Assembly: GCA_005883885.1 (NCBI GenBank)
Contig: VAYF01000146.1
Location: 1 to 6,379 of the forward strand
Reading direction: 5' to 3'
Length of the DNA: 6,379 nt
Origin: Actinomycetota bacterium
Lineage (GTDB): Bacteria > Actinomycetota > UBA4738 > HRBIN12
In this document: positions 1-6,066 of the stretch, one piece after another
Numbering within the stretch: the stretch's first letter is position 1
How the letters are laid out: the number at the start of each line of letters is the position of its first letter
Notes under the pieces: model-generated
What the model was told of the DNA's origin: nothing
Database searches by the model: none
The model's input: only the letters and a program-made list of their open reading frames with translations
Position numbers and translations under genes: made by a program

Positions 1-220
1 TCTGCTGATCGAGCGCAGCGCGGGCGGCGAGCTTCTGGCGCGACAGCCCCGTGGAACCCAAACCGAAGGTGAGGGCTTGCGCCACCGCGAAGATGCCGAC
101 CGCCAGGATCGTGATCGCCGCCATGGCCTCGACCAGCGAGAACCCCGCTTCGTCGTCGAGACGAGGGAGCCGGGCCCGGAGCCTGTGCGCACGAAAGGAA
201 GATGAGGGAGCCATCCTCAT
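1..220 (-). CDS. PilV/GspI-like minor prepilin, N-terminal part (runs off the left edge)
   Basis: This is the first 73 codons of a type IV prepilin; the reading frame is open to the window edge, so the C-terminus is missing. A basic, Arg-rich leader of 26 residues (RLRARLPRLDDEAG) ends in Gly26. The class III prepilin motif G|FSLVEA follows, with Glu at mature position +5, then a hydrophobic helix (MAAITILAVGIFAVAQAL). A prepilin peptidase is expected to cut after Gly26 and methylate Phe27. The helix resembles PilV/GspI minor pilins more than major pilins, and these usually help prime or cap the fibre. Two in-frame ATGs lie six bases apart (220 and 214), and neither has a good Shine-Dalgarno sequence, so the start is uncertain by two codons. 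The gene follows pilA after a terminator-like hairpin, so it may be expressed at a lower level or separately. Prepilin identity is secure; the PilV subtype is inferred from the N-terminus alone. Confidence 0.85.
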   Translation of the reverse strand, partial: MRMAPSSSFRAHRLRARLPRLDDEAGFSLVEAMAAITILAVGIFAVAQALTFGLGSTGLSRQKLAARAALDQQ

Positions 221-278
221 AGGATTCGGCTGGTTGCAGGGTCTGCTTAAGCGTCTGTCGGCCATCCGGGGGAAACGG

Positions 279-308
279 AACGGGCGACCCCTTGAGGGGC
301 CGCCCGTT
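279..308 (-). terminator. Terminator-like hairpin downstream of pilA
   Basis: A 13-bp inverted repeat (AACGGGCGACCCC on the plus strand, 279-291) surrounds a 4-base loop (292-295). In the minus-strand RNA every pair forms, with one G-U wobble. It lies 23 bases beyond the pilA stop codon. The following minus-strand bases (CCGTTTCCCC) contain only a short T run. It could therefore be a weak intrinsic terminator, or a 3' stabilising hairpin that lowers transcription into the downstream minor pilin gene. The hairpin is seen directly; its termination activity is inferred. Confidence 0.65.
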
Positions 309-331
309 TCCGAGCTGCGCTACCGGTGGAT

Positions 332-736
332 CTACCAGCTGGGCCCTGAGACGCCGTTGGCGTCGGTACCCAGGCAGTCCCCGCCGGAGGCGACGGCCGC
401 GCTGCCGTAGAACGTGCCGTTCTGGGAGTCGTCCTCGACGTAGTAGCACGTTCCCGACTTCGACCACGCGGCGGCGTCCCAGACGGTACCTGAGGGAACG
501 TCGACGCTGATCTGGTTGGGGCCCGTCGAGCCGGGGCTCGTCGAGTCGACGAACGACAGCGATGTCTCGATCGTGGCGAGGGTCGCCGCCGCCTTGTCGT
601 TCGCCCGGTTCCGGGCGCCCAGGAACGTCGGCAGAGCGATGGCGATCAGGATGCCGATGATCAGAACGACCACCATCAGCTCGATAAGGGTGAAGCCTTC
701 GTCCTCACGGACGCGCTTCGTGAGACCCTTGAGCAT
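332..736 (-). CDS. pilA: Type IV major pilin candidate PilA (prepilin)
   Basis: A 134-residue prepilin, most likely the main subunit of the pilus fibre. The 14-residue leader (MLKGLTKRVREDEG) is cut after Gly14 to give a mature protein of about 120 residues starting FTLIEL, with Glu at +5. Residues 15-37 are the hydrophobic N-terminal helix (MVVVLIIGILIAIALP) that anchors the precursor in the membrane and packs the fibre core. The helix continues as an amphipathic stretch to about residue 62. The C-terminal part is Ser/Gly/Thr-rich with two cysteines, Cys97 (GTCYYVED) and Cys121 (GGDCLG), placed like the disulphide-bonded loop of other pilins. A strong Shine-Dalgarno sequence (AAGGAGG, 746-752) lies 9 bases upstream of the ATG and supports this start. 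The gene is 137 bases after pilC and is followed by a hairpin, consistent with high and separately tuned expression. Major rather than minor status is inferred from leader length, ribosome binding site strength and position. Confidence 0.93.
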   Translation of the reverse strand: MLKGLTKRVREDEGFTLIELMVVVLIIGILIAIALPTFLGARNRANDKAAATLATIETSLSFVDSTSPGSTGPNQISVDVPSGTVWDAAAWSKSGTCYYVEDDSQNGTFYGSAAVASGGDCLGTDANGVSGPSW

Positions 737-745
737 CTGCCTTCG

Positions 746-752
746 CCTCCTT
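746..752 (-). promoter_or_regulatory. Strong ribosome binding site of pilA
   Basis: AAGGAGG on the minus strand, 9 bases before the pilA ATG. It is the best Shine-Dalgarno match in the window. The pilB and PilV-like genes have only weak candidates. This fits a need for far more pilin than motor protein. Confidence 0.85.
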
Positions 753-765
753 CCTTTTGAGCAGA

Positions 766-784
766 GCGCACCCCCGCGGTGCGC
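766..784 (-). promoter_or_regulatory. Hairpin in the pilC-pilA gap, upstream of the pilA ribosome binding site
   Basis: A perfect 7-bp inverted repeat (GCGCACC 766-772, GGTGCGC 778-784) with a 5-base loop. It sits 13 bases upstream of the pilA Shine-Dalgarno sequence, inside the 137-base gap (737-873). On the minus strand no T run follows, so it is not a standard intrinsic terminator. It could protect the 5' end of a processed pilA transcript, act in a 5' untranslated region, or be chance in GC-rich DNA. I found no convincing -35/-10 promoter in the rest of this gap. Confidence 0.4.
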
Positions 785-873
785 GTTCTCAAGAGGTGTC
801 GGCGCAGTGGACGCCCACCTGAAGCCGAAATCGGGAAAAGCTCATGCGCCTTCCTCGCAGGGCAGATGGCGGA

Positions 874-2079
874 TCACTTGATCAGCTTGATGATGTTGAA
901 CATCGGCATGTACAGGGCGATCACTGCCGCACCGACCGCTCCACCGATGACCGCGATCAAGAGCGGCTCGATCAGTGACGTCAGGGCGTCGACCGAGGCT
1001 TCCACCTCCTGGTTGTAGAACAACGACACCTTCTCGAGCATCACGTCGACCTGGCCCGTCTCCTCGCCGACCGCGAGCATCTGCACGACCATCGGCGGGA
1101 AGACCTTGTGCTTCGCCAGCGGCTTGGCCATCGACTCGCCCTCCCGGACGCTCGACTGGACGTCGTTGACCGCCTTCGAGATGACCTTGTTGTTGACCGT
1201 GTCGCTCACGATGTCGAGGGCCTGCAGGATCGGCACGCCCGAGCGGAGCAGCATGGAGAGCGTCCCGGCGAACCGGGCGAGGGCGGTCTTGTGGAAGAGG
1301 GATCCGAACACCGGCACGCGGAGCTTGAACGCGTCGATCGATTCCCGCCCCTTCGGCGTCGCCTTCCACCGGCGCAGGAAGAAGCGCCCGCCGAAGACTC
1401 CGATGATCACGATGTACCAGTACGTCTTGAAGACGTTGGAGATCATCAGCAGGACCCGCGTGGGCAGGGGAAGGCTCCCGCCGAGCTGGGCGTAGATGCT
1501 CTTGAACTGTGGAACGACGAACAACAGCATGCCCGACAGGATCAACGACACGAGGGCGACGACCGCGATCGGGTAGGTCATCGCGGACTTGATCTTGCCG
1601 CGCAGTTTCACTTCGTTCTCGATCATGTCCGCGAGCCGGAGCAGGACGCTGTCGAGGGAGCCACCCGTCTCGCCCGACTTGACCATCGAGACGAACAGGT
1701 TGTTGAAGACCTTCGGGTGCTTCTGGATCGCGGCCGACAGTGACGACCCCTGCTCGATGTCGATCCGGCATTCGCCGAGGACCCGCGCGAGCTCCTTGTT
1801 GTTCGTCTGATCCGACAGGATCGCAAGGGCCCGCAGGATCGGCAGCCCCGAGTTGATCATCGTCGCGAACTGCCGCGAGAAGACCGACAGCTCCTTGAGC
1901 TTGACCTTCTTCTTCGTCAGGTCGATGTTGAAGCCGCGGCCCTGCTTGCCGACCTCGAGCGGGGTCAGCCCCTGTTCGCGGAGCCGTTGCAGGACCAGCG
2001 CCTCGTTGTCGGCGACGAGCGTGCCACTGATCAGGTTCCCGCTCCGGTCGCGGACCTTGTATGCGTAGGTGTCGGGCAT
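874..2079 (-). CDS. pilC: Type IV pilus inner-membrane platform protein PilC (T2SSF/GspF family)
   Basis: A 401-residue polytopic membrane protein, the platform on which PilB and PilT act to insert or extract pilins. Two homologous T2SSF domains are visible. The first spans about residues 67-190 (FSRQFATMINSGLPILRAL, then GETGGSLDSVL at 136-146). The second spans about 269-391 (SGVPILQAL at 280-288, GEETGQVDVML at 338-348). Hydrophobic segments lie near 168-190, 215-235 and 368-392, the usual three-helix pattern. The length is typical of the family (about 400). The N-terminal region (YAYKVRDRSGNLISGTLVA) is the usual PilC/GspF lead-in. The ATG at 2079 has a GAGGAG Shine-Dalgarno (2087-2092) 7 bases upstream. 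That site overlaps the pilT stop codon, so translation of the two genes is probably coupled. No unusual features were seen. Confidence 0.97.
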   Translation of the reverse strand: MPDTYAYKVRDRSGNLISGTLVADNEALVLQRLREQGLTPLEVGKQGRGFNIDLTKKKVKLKELSVFSRQFATMINSGLPILRALAILSDQTNNKELARVLGECRIDIEQGSSLSAAIQKHPKVFNNLFVSMVKSGETGGSLDSVLLRLADMIENEVKLRGKIKSAMTYPIAVVALVSLILSGMLLFVVPQFKSIYAQLGGSLPLPTRVLLMISNVFKTYWYIVIIGVFGGRFFLRRWKATPKGRESIDAFKLRVPVFGSLFHKTALARFAGTLSMLLRSGVPILQALDIVSDTVNNKVISKAVNDVQSSVREGESMAKPLAKHKVFPPMVVQMLAVGEETGQVDVMLEKVSLFYNQEVEASVDALTSLIEPLLIAVIGGAVGAAVIALYMPMFNIIKLIK

Positions 2080-2090
2080 GGCCTAACTCC

Positions 2091-3317
2091 TCACATCCCG
2101 CCCGTGGAACCGCCGGACCCGTAGCCGTCCGACGTTCCGAAGGAACCGGTCGCCCATGAGCTGGCGTCGTCTCCGCCGAGCGACGATCCGCCCGAGGAGA
2201 ATGCCGACAAGCCGCTGGAGGAACCGACGAGGCGTTGGAGCTCCTCGGGGTCGTGACACCGTTCGAAGGCCATCTGCTGGCTGATCCGCCCGGCCTTGAC
2301 GTGTGACGCCAGGGACATGTCCATCGTCTGCATCCCGTACCGGCCGCCGGCCTGCATCGCGGAGTAGATCTGGTGCACCTTGCCCTCACGGACCAGGTTC
2401 CGGATGCCGGGCGTCGCGATCATGATCTCGGCCGCCGCCACCCGGCCCTGCCCGTCGACCGTGGGGATCAGCTGCTGCGTCACGACGCCCTGGAGCGTGG
2501 TCGAGAGCTGCACCCGCACCTGCTGCTGCTGGTGCGGAGGGAAGACGTCGATGATGCGGTCGATCGTCTGCGGCGCGTCCTGCGTGTGCAAGGTGGCGAA
2601 GACGAGGTGACCGGTCTCGGCGGCGGTGATCGCGGTCGAGATCGTCTCGAGGTCACGCATCTCGCCGACGAGGATCACGTCTGGGTCCTGACGCAGGACG
2701 TGTTTGAGGGCGGAGGCGAAGCTGTGCGTGTCCGCTCCGATCTCGCGCTGGTTGACCACGCATCTCTTGTGCTTGTGCAGGAACTCGATCGGGTCCTCGA
2801 CGGTCATGATGTGTCCCGATCGCTCCGTGTTGACCACGTCGACCATCGCCGCGAGCGTCGTCGACTTCCCGGAACCGGTCGGCCCCGTCACCACGACGAA
2901 ACCGCGCGGGAAGCGAGCAAGATCCGCCGCGACCGGCGGGAGCCCGAGGTCCACGATGTTCTTGATGTCGAACGGGATCACCCGGAATACCGCTCCGACC
3001 GCGTCGCGCTGCATGAAGACGTTCACGCGGAACCGTGCCCGGCCGGGCAAGGAGTACGACATGTCCAGCTCGAGCTCCTGCTCGAACCGCTCGCGCATCT
3101 TCTGCGGGAGGATCGCGTAGATCATCCCCTGGAGCGACCGCGGGTTGAGCGGCGGATAGTCCTCGAGCCGCTCGAGCTCCCCGTGGATCCGAACCGTGGG
3201 CGGGGTACCCGCCGTCAGGTGAAGGTCCGAGCCGTTCAGATCGAGGAGCCTGCCGAGCAGTTCCGGAACGGGGACCTGGATGTCTTCATCAGGAGGGGCA
3301 ACCGTGCTCATCGTCAT
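2091..3317 (-). CDS. pilT: Type IV pilus retraction ATPase PilT
   Basis: A 408-residue cytoplasmic hexameric ATPase that drives pilus depolymerisation (retraction, twitching, DNA uptake). Motifs in order: GSDLHLTAG (29-37), Walker A GPTGSGKST (145-153), Asp box TVEDPIE with candidate catalytic Glu174 (172-178), Walker B ILVGEMRD (215-222), His box HLVFATLHT (237-245), and GIRNLVREGK (304-313). The last matches the AIRNLIRE signature of true PilT retraction motors and separates it from PilB. There is no zinc tetracysteine, as expected for PilT. The ATG at 3317 is chosen because it forms a 4-base ATGA overlap with the pilB stop and has AAGGG (3325-3329) 7 bases upstream. A longer in-frame start at 3635 would add 106 residues of non-PilT sequence lying inside pilB; a start at 3311 is spaced too far from the AAGGG. 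The protein ends in an unusual Ser/Gly-rich tail (about 365-408) beyond the normal PilT end. Confidence 0.96.
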   Translation of the reverse strand: MTMSTVAPPDEDIQVPVPELLGRLLDLNGSDLHLTAGTPPTVRIHGELERLEDYPPLNPRSLQGMIYAILPQKMRERFEQELELDMSYSLPGRARFRVNVFMQRDAVGAVFRVIPFDIKNIVDLGLPPVAADLARFPRGFVVVTGPTGSGKSTTLAAMVDVVNTERSGHIMTVEDPIEFLHKHKRCVVNQREIGADTHSFASALKHVLRQDPDVILVGEMRDLETISTAITAAETGHLVFATLHTQDAPQTIDRIIDVFPPHQQQQVRVQLSTTLQGVVTQQLIPTVDGQGRVAAAEIMIATPGIRNLVREGKVHQIYSAMQAGGRYGMQTMDMSLASHVKAGRISQQMAFERCHDPEELQRLVGSSSGLSAFSSGGSSLGGDDASSWATGSFGTSDGYGSGGSTGGM

Positions 3318-4999
3318 TTCACCACCCTTGCGACTTCGTCCAACGTCGTGATGCCCATGCGGGCTTTCTCCAGCCCGTCGTCGCGGAGCGTCATCATCCC
3401 TTGCTGCACGGCGACGGTCCTTATCGCATCGGCAGAAGCACGCTCCACCGTGAGCCGTTCGATCTCTTCGCTCATCTGCATGACCTCGTACAGGCCGATC
3501 CGGCCTCGGTACCCGGTGTTGGCGCACGCCGGGCATCCCTGCGACTTCCGCAGCTCCGGGATCTCGGGCCACAGCCACTCCGGGAAGCCCGCTGCTTGGA
3601 GCTCCGCCTGTTCGGGCTTGTACGGAACGTTGCACCGTTCACAGAGCTTGCGGGCCAGTCGCTGAGCCACCACAGCGTCGATCGCCGAGGCGACCAGGAA
3701 GGTCTCGACGTCCATCTCCACCAGGCGCGAGATGGCCGCGGGCGCGTCGTTCGTGTGCAACGACGAGAGCACGAGGTGACCTGTGAGGGCGGCCTCGATC
3801 GCGATCGTGGCCGTCTCCTTGTCGCGGATCTCACCGATCAGCACGATGTCGGGGTCGGCTCGGAGTATCGATCGGAGCGCGCTCGCGAACGTGAGCCCGG
3901 CCTTGGGGTTCACCTGCATCTGGTTCACGCCGGCGAGCCGGTACTCCACCGGGTCCTCCACCGTGATGATGTTCTTGGACTCTTCGTTCAGGATGTTGAG
4001 CGTGGAGTACATCGTGGTCGACTTGCCCGAACCGGTCGGGCCGGTCACGAGGATCGCGCCGTACGGCTTCCTGAACGACTCCGAGAAGCGGTCGTAGGCG
4101 TTCTCGAGGAACCCCAGATCCTCCAGCCGGAGGAGCGCGTTGGACTTGTCCAACACGCGGATCACGACCTTCTCGCCGTACACCGTGGGAAGGGTGGCGA
4201 CCCGCAGGTCGAGCGCCCTCCCACCGACCTTCATCGAGATCCGGCCGTCCTGTGGGACGCGTCGTTCGGCGATGTTGAGGTCGGCCATGACCTTGAGCCG
4301 GCTGATCAGACCGCCCTGGATGTTCTTCGGTGCGGGGGGCATGGGCTCGTGCAGGACGCCGTCGACGCGGAACCTGATCCGAACGTTGAGCTCTGCGGGT
4401 TCGAGGTGGACGTCTGAGGCGCGGTCGCCGACGGCCTGGGTCATGATCGCATTGACGAGCTTCACGATCGGCGCGTCCTCGTGGGCCTCCTCGAGCTCCG
4501 CGGTGGTTTCATCCACCGCCTCGGCGGCGATGCTCGCCATCGCCTCGACCTGCGAGTCCATGCCGGAGAACTTCTGGATCGCCTGCTCGACGTCGTTCGC
4601 CGTCGCCACGACCGGCTGGACCTCGCGTCCGGTGATCGTCCGGATGTCGTCGAGGGCGTAGACGTTGGCCGGATCCGACATCGCGACGAGCAGCCGGCCG
4701 TCGCGCTCCCCGATCGGGATCGCACGGTACCGGCGCGACAGGGCTTCGGGCAGCAGGACGGTCGCCGTTGCATCGATCGGGAACTCGTTGAGGTCGACGA
4801 ACTCCAACCCCACCTGTTCCGCAAGAGCCCGAACGAGGTCGGCCTCCTTGATCATGCCGAGGTCGATCAGCACGCGACCGAGGGATTTCGGAGTCTTGCG
4901 ATGCTCTTGGAGCGCGGTTTCGAGCTGCTCGGGGGTGATGAAGCCGAGCTCGATCAGGATCTGCCCGAGCTGCTTCGACTTCCGCTTGACCGTCGTCAT
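3314..4999 (-). CDS. pilB: Type IV pilus extension ATPase PilB (GspE family, MshEN N-terminal domain)
   Basis: A 561-residue cytoplasmic motor that powers pilin polymerisation through PilC. Residues 10-62 hold two tandem 24-residue units (QLGQILIELGFITPEQL... and SLGRVLIDLGMIKEADL...) separated by 5 residues. This is the architecture of the MshEN c-di-GMP-binding domain, which continues to about residue 145. The core has ASDVHLEP (194-201), Walker A GPTGSGKST (320-328), Asp box TVEDPVEYR with Glu348, Walker B IVLIGEIRD (385-393) and His box HLVLSSLHT (408-416). A zinc tetracysteine follows, CERC (453-456) and CPAC (489-492), typical of extension ATPases and absent from PilT. The C-terminus (GRIGLYEVM, then MTLRDDGLEKARMGITTLDEV) is the usual GspE/PilB ending. 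Length is normal. The ATG at 4999 has only a weak GGGGG ribosome binding site (5005-5009). The gene begins 43 bases after the roadblock-like gene and overlaps pilT by 4 bases. Confidence 0.97.
   Translation of the reverse strand: MTTVKRKSKQLGQILIELGFITPEQLETALQEHRKTPKSLGRVLIDLGMIKEADLVRALAEQVGLEFVDLNEFPIDATATVLLPEALSRRYRAIPIGERDGRLLVAMSDPANVYALDDIRTITGREVQPVVATANDVEQAIQKFSGMDSQVEAMASIAAEAVDETTAELEEAHEDAPIVKLVNAIMTQAVGDRASDVHLEPAELNVRIRFRVDGVLHEPMPPAPKNIQGGLISRLKVMADLNIAERRVPQDGRISMKVGGRALDLRVATLPTVYGEKVVIRVLDKSNALLRLEDLGFLENAYDRFSESFRKPYGAILVTGPTGSGKSTTMYSTLNILNEESKNIITVEDPVEYRLAGVNQMQVNPKAGLTFASALRSILRADPDIVLIGEIRDKETATIAIEAALTGHLVLSSLHTNDAPAAISRLVEMDVETFLVASAIDAVVAQRLARKLCERCNVPYKPEQAELQAAGFPEWLWPEIPELRKSQGCPACANTGYRGRIGLYEVMQMSEEIERLTVERASADAIRTVAVQQGMMTLRDDGLEKARMGITTLDEVARVVK
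3325..3329 (-). promoter_or_regulatory. Ribosome binding site that fixes the pilT start
   Basis: AAGGG on the minus strand, inside the last codons of pilB. It is 7 bases before the ATG at 3317 and 13 before the alternative ATG at 3311. Together with the ATGA stop/start overlap it favours 3317 and suggests translational coupling of pilT to pilB. Confidence 0.6.
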
Positions 5000-5009
5000 C
5001 GATGCCCCC

Positions 5010-5044
5010 GAGACCCGTTCGGGCTAGGTCGTTGGCTGGGTCTC
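5010..5044 (-). repeat. Inverted repeat between the roadblock-like gene and pilB
   Basis: A perfect 7-bp inverted repeat, GAGACCC (5010-5016) and GGGTCTC (5038-5044), with a 21-base loop. One arm includes part of the stop codon of the upstream gene. The other abuts the weak pilB ribosome binding site (5005-5009). It might limit pilB translation or be chance; the long loop makes it a weak structure, and nothing in it resembles a terminator. Confidence 0.35.
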
Positions 5045-5996
5045 AGCTGTTGTCTTCGTCACCGTCCTCGTTCAGCTGAAGCAATCCCGAGAACTCTTTG
5101 GCCAGCATCACCCGGTCGACCTCACCCGGTTCTTCCGTCACCTTTTCGGGCTCCTCGGGGGCCCGTTCGGCGGATACCAGACGCTGCGGCTCGCGTCGGA
5201 ACGGCGTCGCCGGCTCGCCCTCCGGGGGGGCCGCCTCATCCGGCCCACGGGGAGCCGCTCCGGCGGAGCCGTCCGCGACCAGGGGCGGCGCTTCGAGCGG
5301 CGCGGCTGCGGCCGAAGCCGCCTGCTCGGCCTCCAGACGGGAGAAGGCCGAGCCTTCCGTCGCGAACGCTGCGGGGCGACCCGCCGGCGTCACCGGCTCG
5401 GCGTCCGAGAACGTGGCGGGCCGGAGCCGGTCCGGCGGCGCCTCGACGGTCGGCGGTTCTTCTCGGTCTGATCCCGCTGTCTCCGTCGGTTGGCGCGATG
5501 TCGCCGCTTCTCCCGGACTTCGGCCGTTCCACGCACGCTGCTCGGGCGGGGGTGCGGCGACGACCGGTTCCGGTTCGGGTTCGAGGGCGGCCTTCGTCTC
5601 CGCCGGGTGCAACGAGGTTCGAGGACGACCAGAGGGAGCGCTGGACGCGTCGGGCACCTTGAGGGTGTCGCCCTTCTTGGCCCTCGTTTCCTCGGCTGCC
5701 AGGACGGCCTGTTCCAGCTGATCCAGGAGAACCCCGGGGCGAACCCCGATCCCGGAGATCACGAACGCCGCGTAGGGGCCACGGTGGACGTACGCCCAGA
5801 GCTGATCGGAGAACTCGACGAAACCTCGCCTGGCCTCGCCGACGTGCACGAACTTCAGCCACGCCGGCTTGAACGCTTGCTCGTCTTCCTCCGGATAGGC
5901 GCCGAGGACCATGCCGTCGCGAGACAGCACCAGACAACCACGCACGTCGTCCATCGTGAGGACGACGCGCTGGGCGAGCGCGGCGTATTCATCCAT
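5043..5996 (-). CDS. Roadblock/LC7-like domain protein with long disordered tail; uncharacterised, pilus-operon-linked
   Basis: A 317-residue protein with no assigned function and three visible parts. Residues about 5-104 look like a roadblock/LC7-type fold: CLVLSRDGMVLGAY (21-34), a central strand region (RGFVEFSDQLWAYVHRGPYA), then FVISGIGVRPGVLLDQLEQA, the final helix. Residues about 105-291 are low-complexity Pro/Ala/Glu/Ser sequence (for example EPEPEPVVAAPPPEQ), probably disordered. Residues 292-308 form a short predicted helix (EVDRVMLAKEFSGLLQL), followed by an acidic end (NEDGDEDNS). No signal peptide or membrane segment is visible, so it should be cytoplasmic. Roadblock proteins such as MglB act as GTPase partners or scaffolds, and MglB influences pilus polarity in Myxococcus. 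Its place directly before pilB suggests a pilus-regulatory or scaffolding role, but this is inference. The ATG at 5996 has no clear Shine-Dalgarno and no better in-frame alternative nearby. The open frame is real by protein character; the roadblock fold is moderately sure. Confidence 0.8.
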   Translation of the reverse strand: MDEYAALAQRVVLTMDDVRGCLVLSRDGMVLGAYPEEDEQAFKPAWLKFVHVGEARRGFVEFSDQLWAYVHRGPYAAFVISGIGVRPGVLLDQLEQAVLAAEETRAKKGDTLKVPDASSAPSGRPRTSLHPAETKAALEPEPEPVVAAPPPEQRAWNGRSPGEAATSRQPTETAGSDREEPPTVEAPPDRLRPATFSDAEPVTPAGRPAAFATEGSAFSRLEAEQAASAAAAPLEAPPLVADGSAGAAPRGPDEAAPPEGEPATPFRREPQRLVSAERAPEEPEKVTEEPGEVDRVMLAKEFSGLLQLNEDGDEDNS

Positions 5997-6066
5997 CCGT
6001 CTGATGGAGACATCGTCGGGAGGTCGTGCGCTCTTGAGGTTGGGCGGGAGAGCGGCGATCGGTCGG

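Noticed and set aside
221..278. A possible promoter for the PilV-like gene (TTAAGC near 245-250, minus strand).
   Set aside because: The matching -10 position reads GAATCC, a poor match, so there is not enough to call a promoter.
787..792. TTGAGA on the minus strand as a possible -35 element for a pilA promoter.
   Set aside because: No acceptable -10 hexamer is found 16-18 bases downstream, where the GC-rich hairpin lies.
842..2389. A 515-codon open frame on the minus strand, overlapping pilC and the end of pilT in another frame.
   Set aside because: The product is Arg/Pro/Gly-rich with no recognisable domain. It lies over genes with clear family motifs and is a by-product of high G+C content.
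3318..3635. An N-terminal extension of PilT of 106 residues, starting at 3635.
   Set aside because: It lies wholly inside pilB, has no PilT-like sequence, and the ATG at 3317 has an ATGA overlap and a suitably spaced ribosome binding site.
2373..3665. A 430-codon plus-strand open frame opposite pilT and pilB.
   Set aside because: The translation is rich in Arg, Asp, His and Val, typical of the antisense of a GC-rich gene, and no family resemblance is visible.
4481..5662. A 393-codon plus-strand open frame opposite pilB and the roadblock-like gene.
   Set aside because: Low-complexity Arg/Pro-rich translation without motifs. The minus-strand genes here are supported by PilB motifs and by an ordered domain plus tail.
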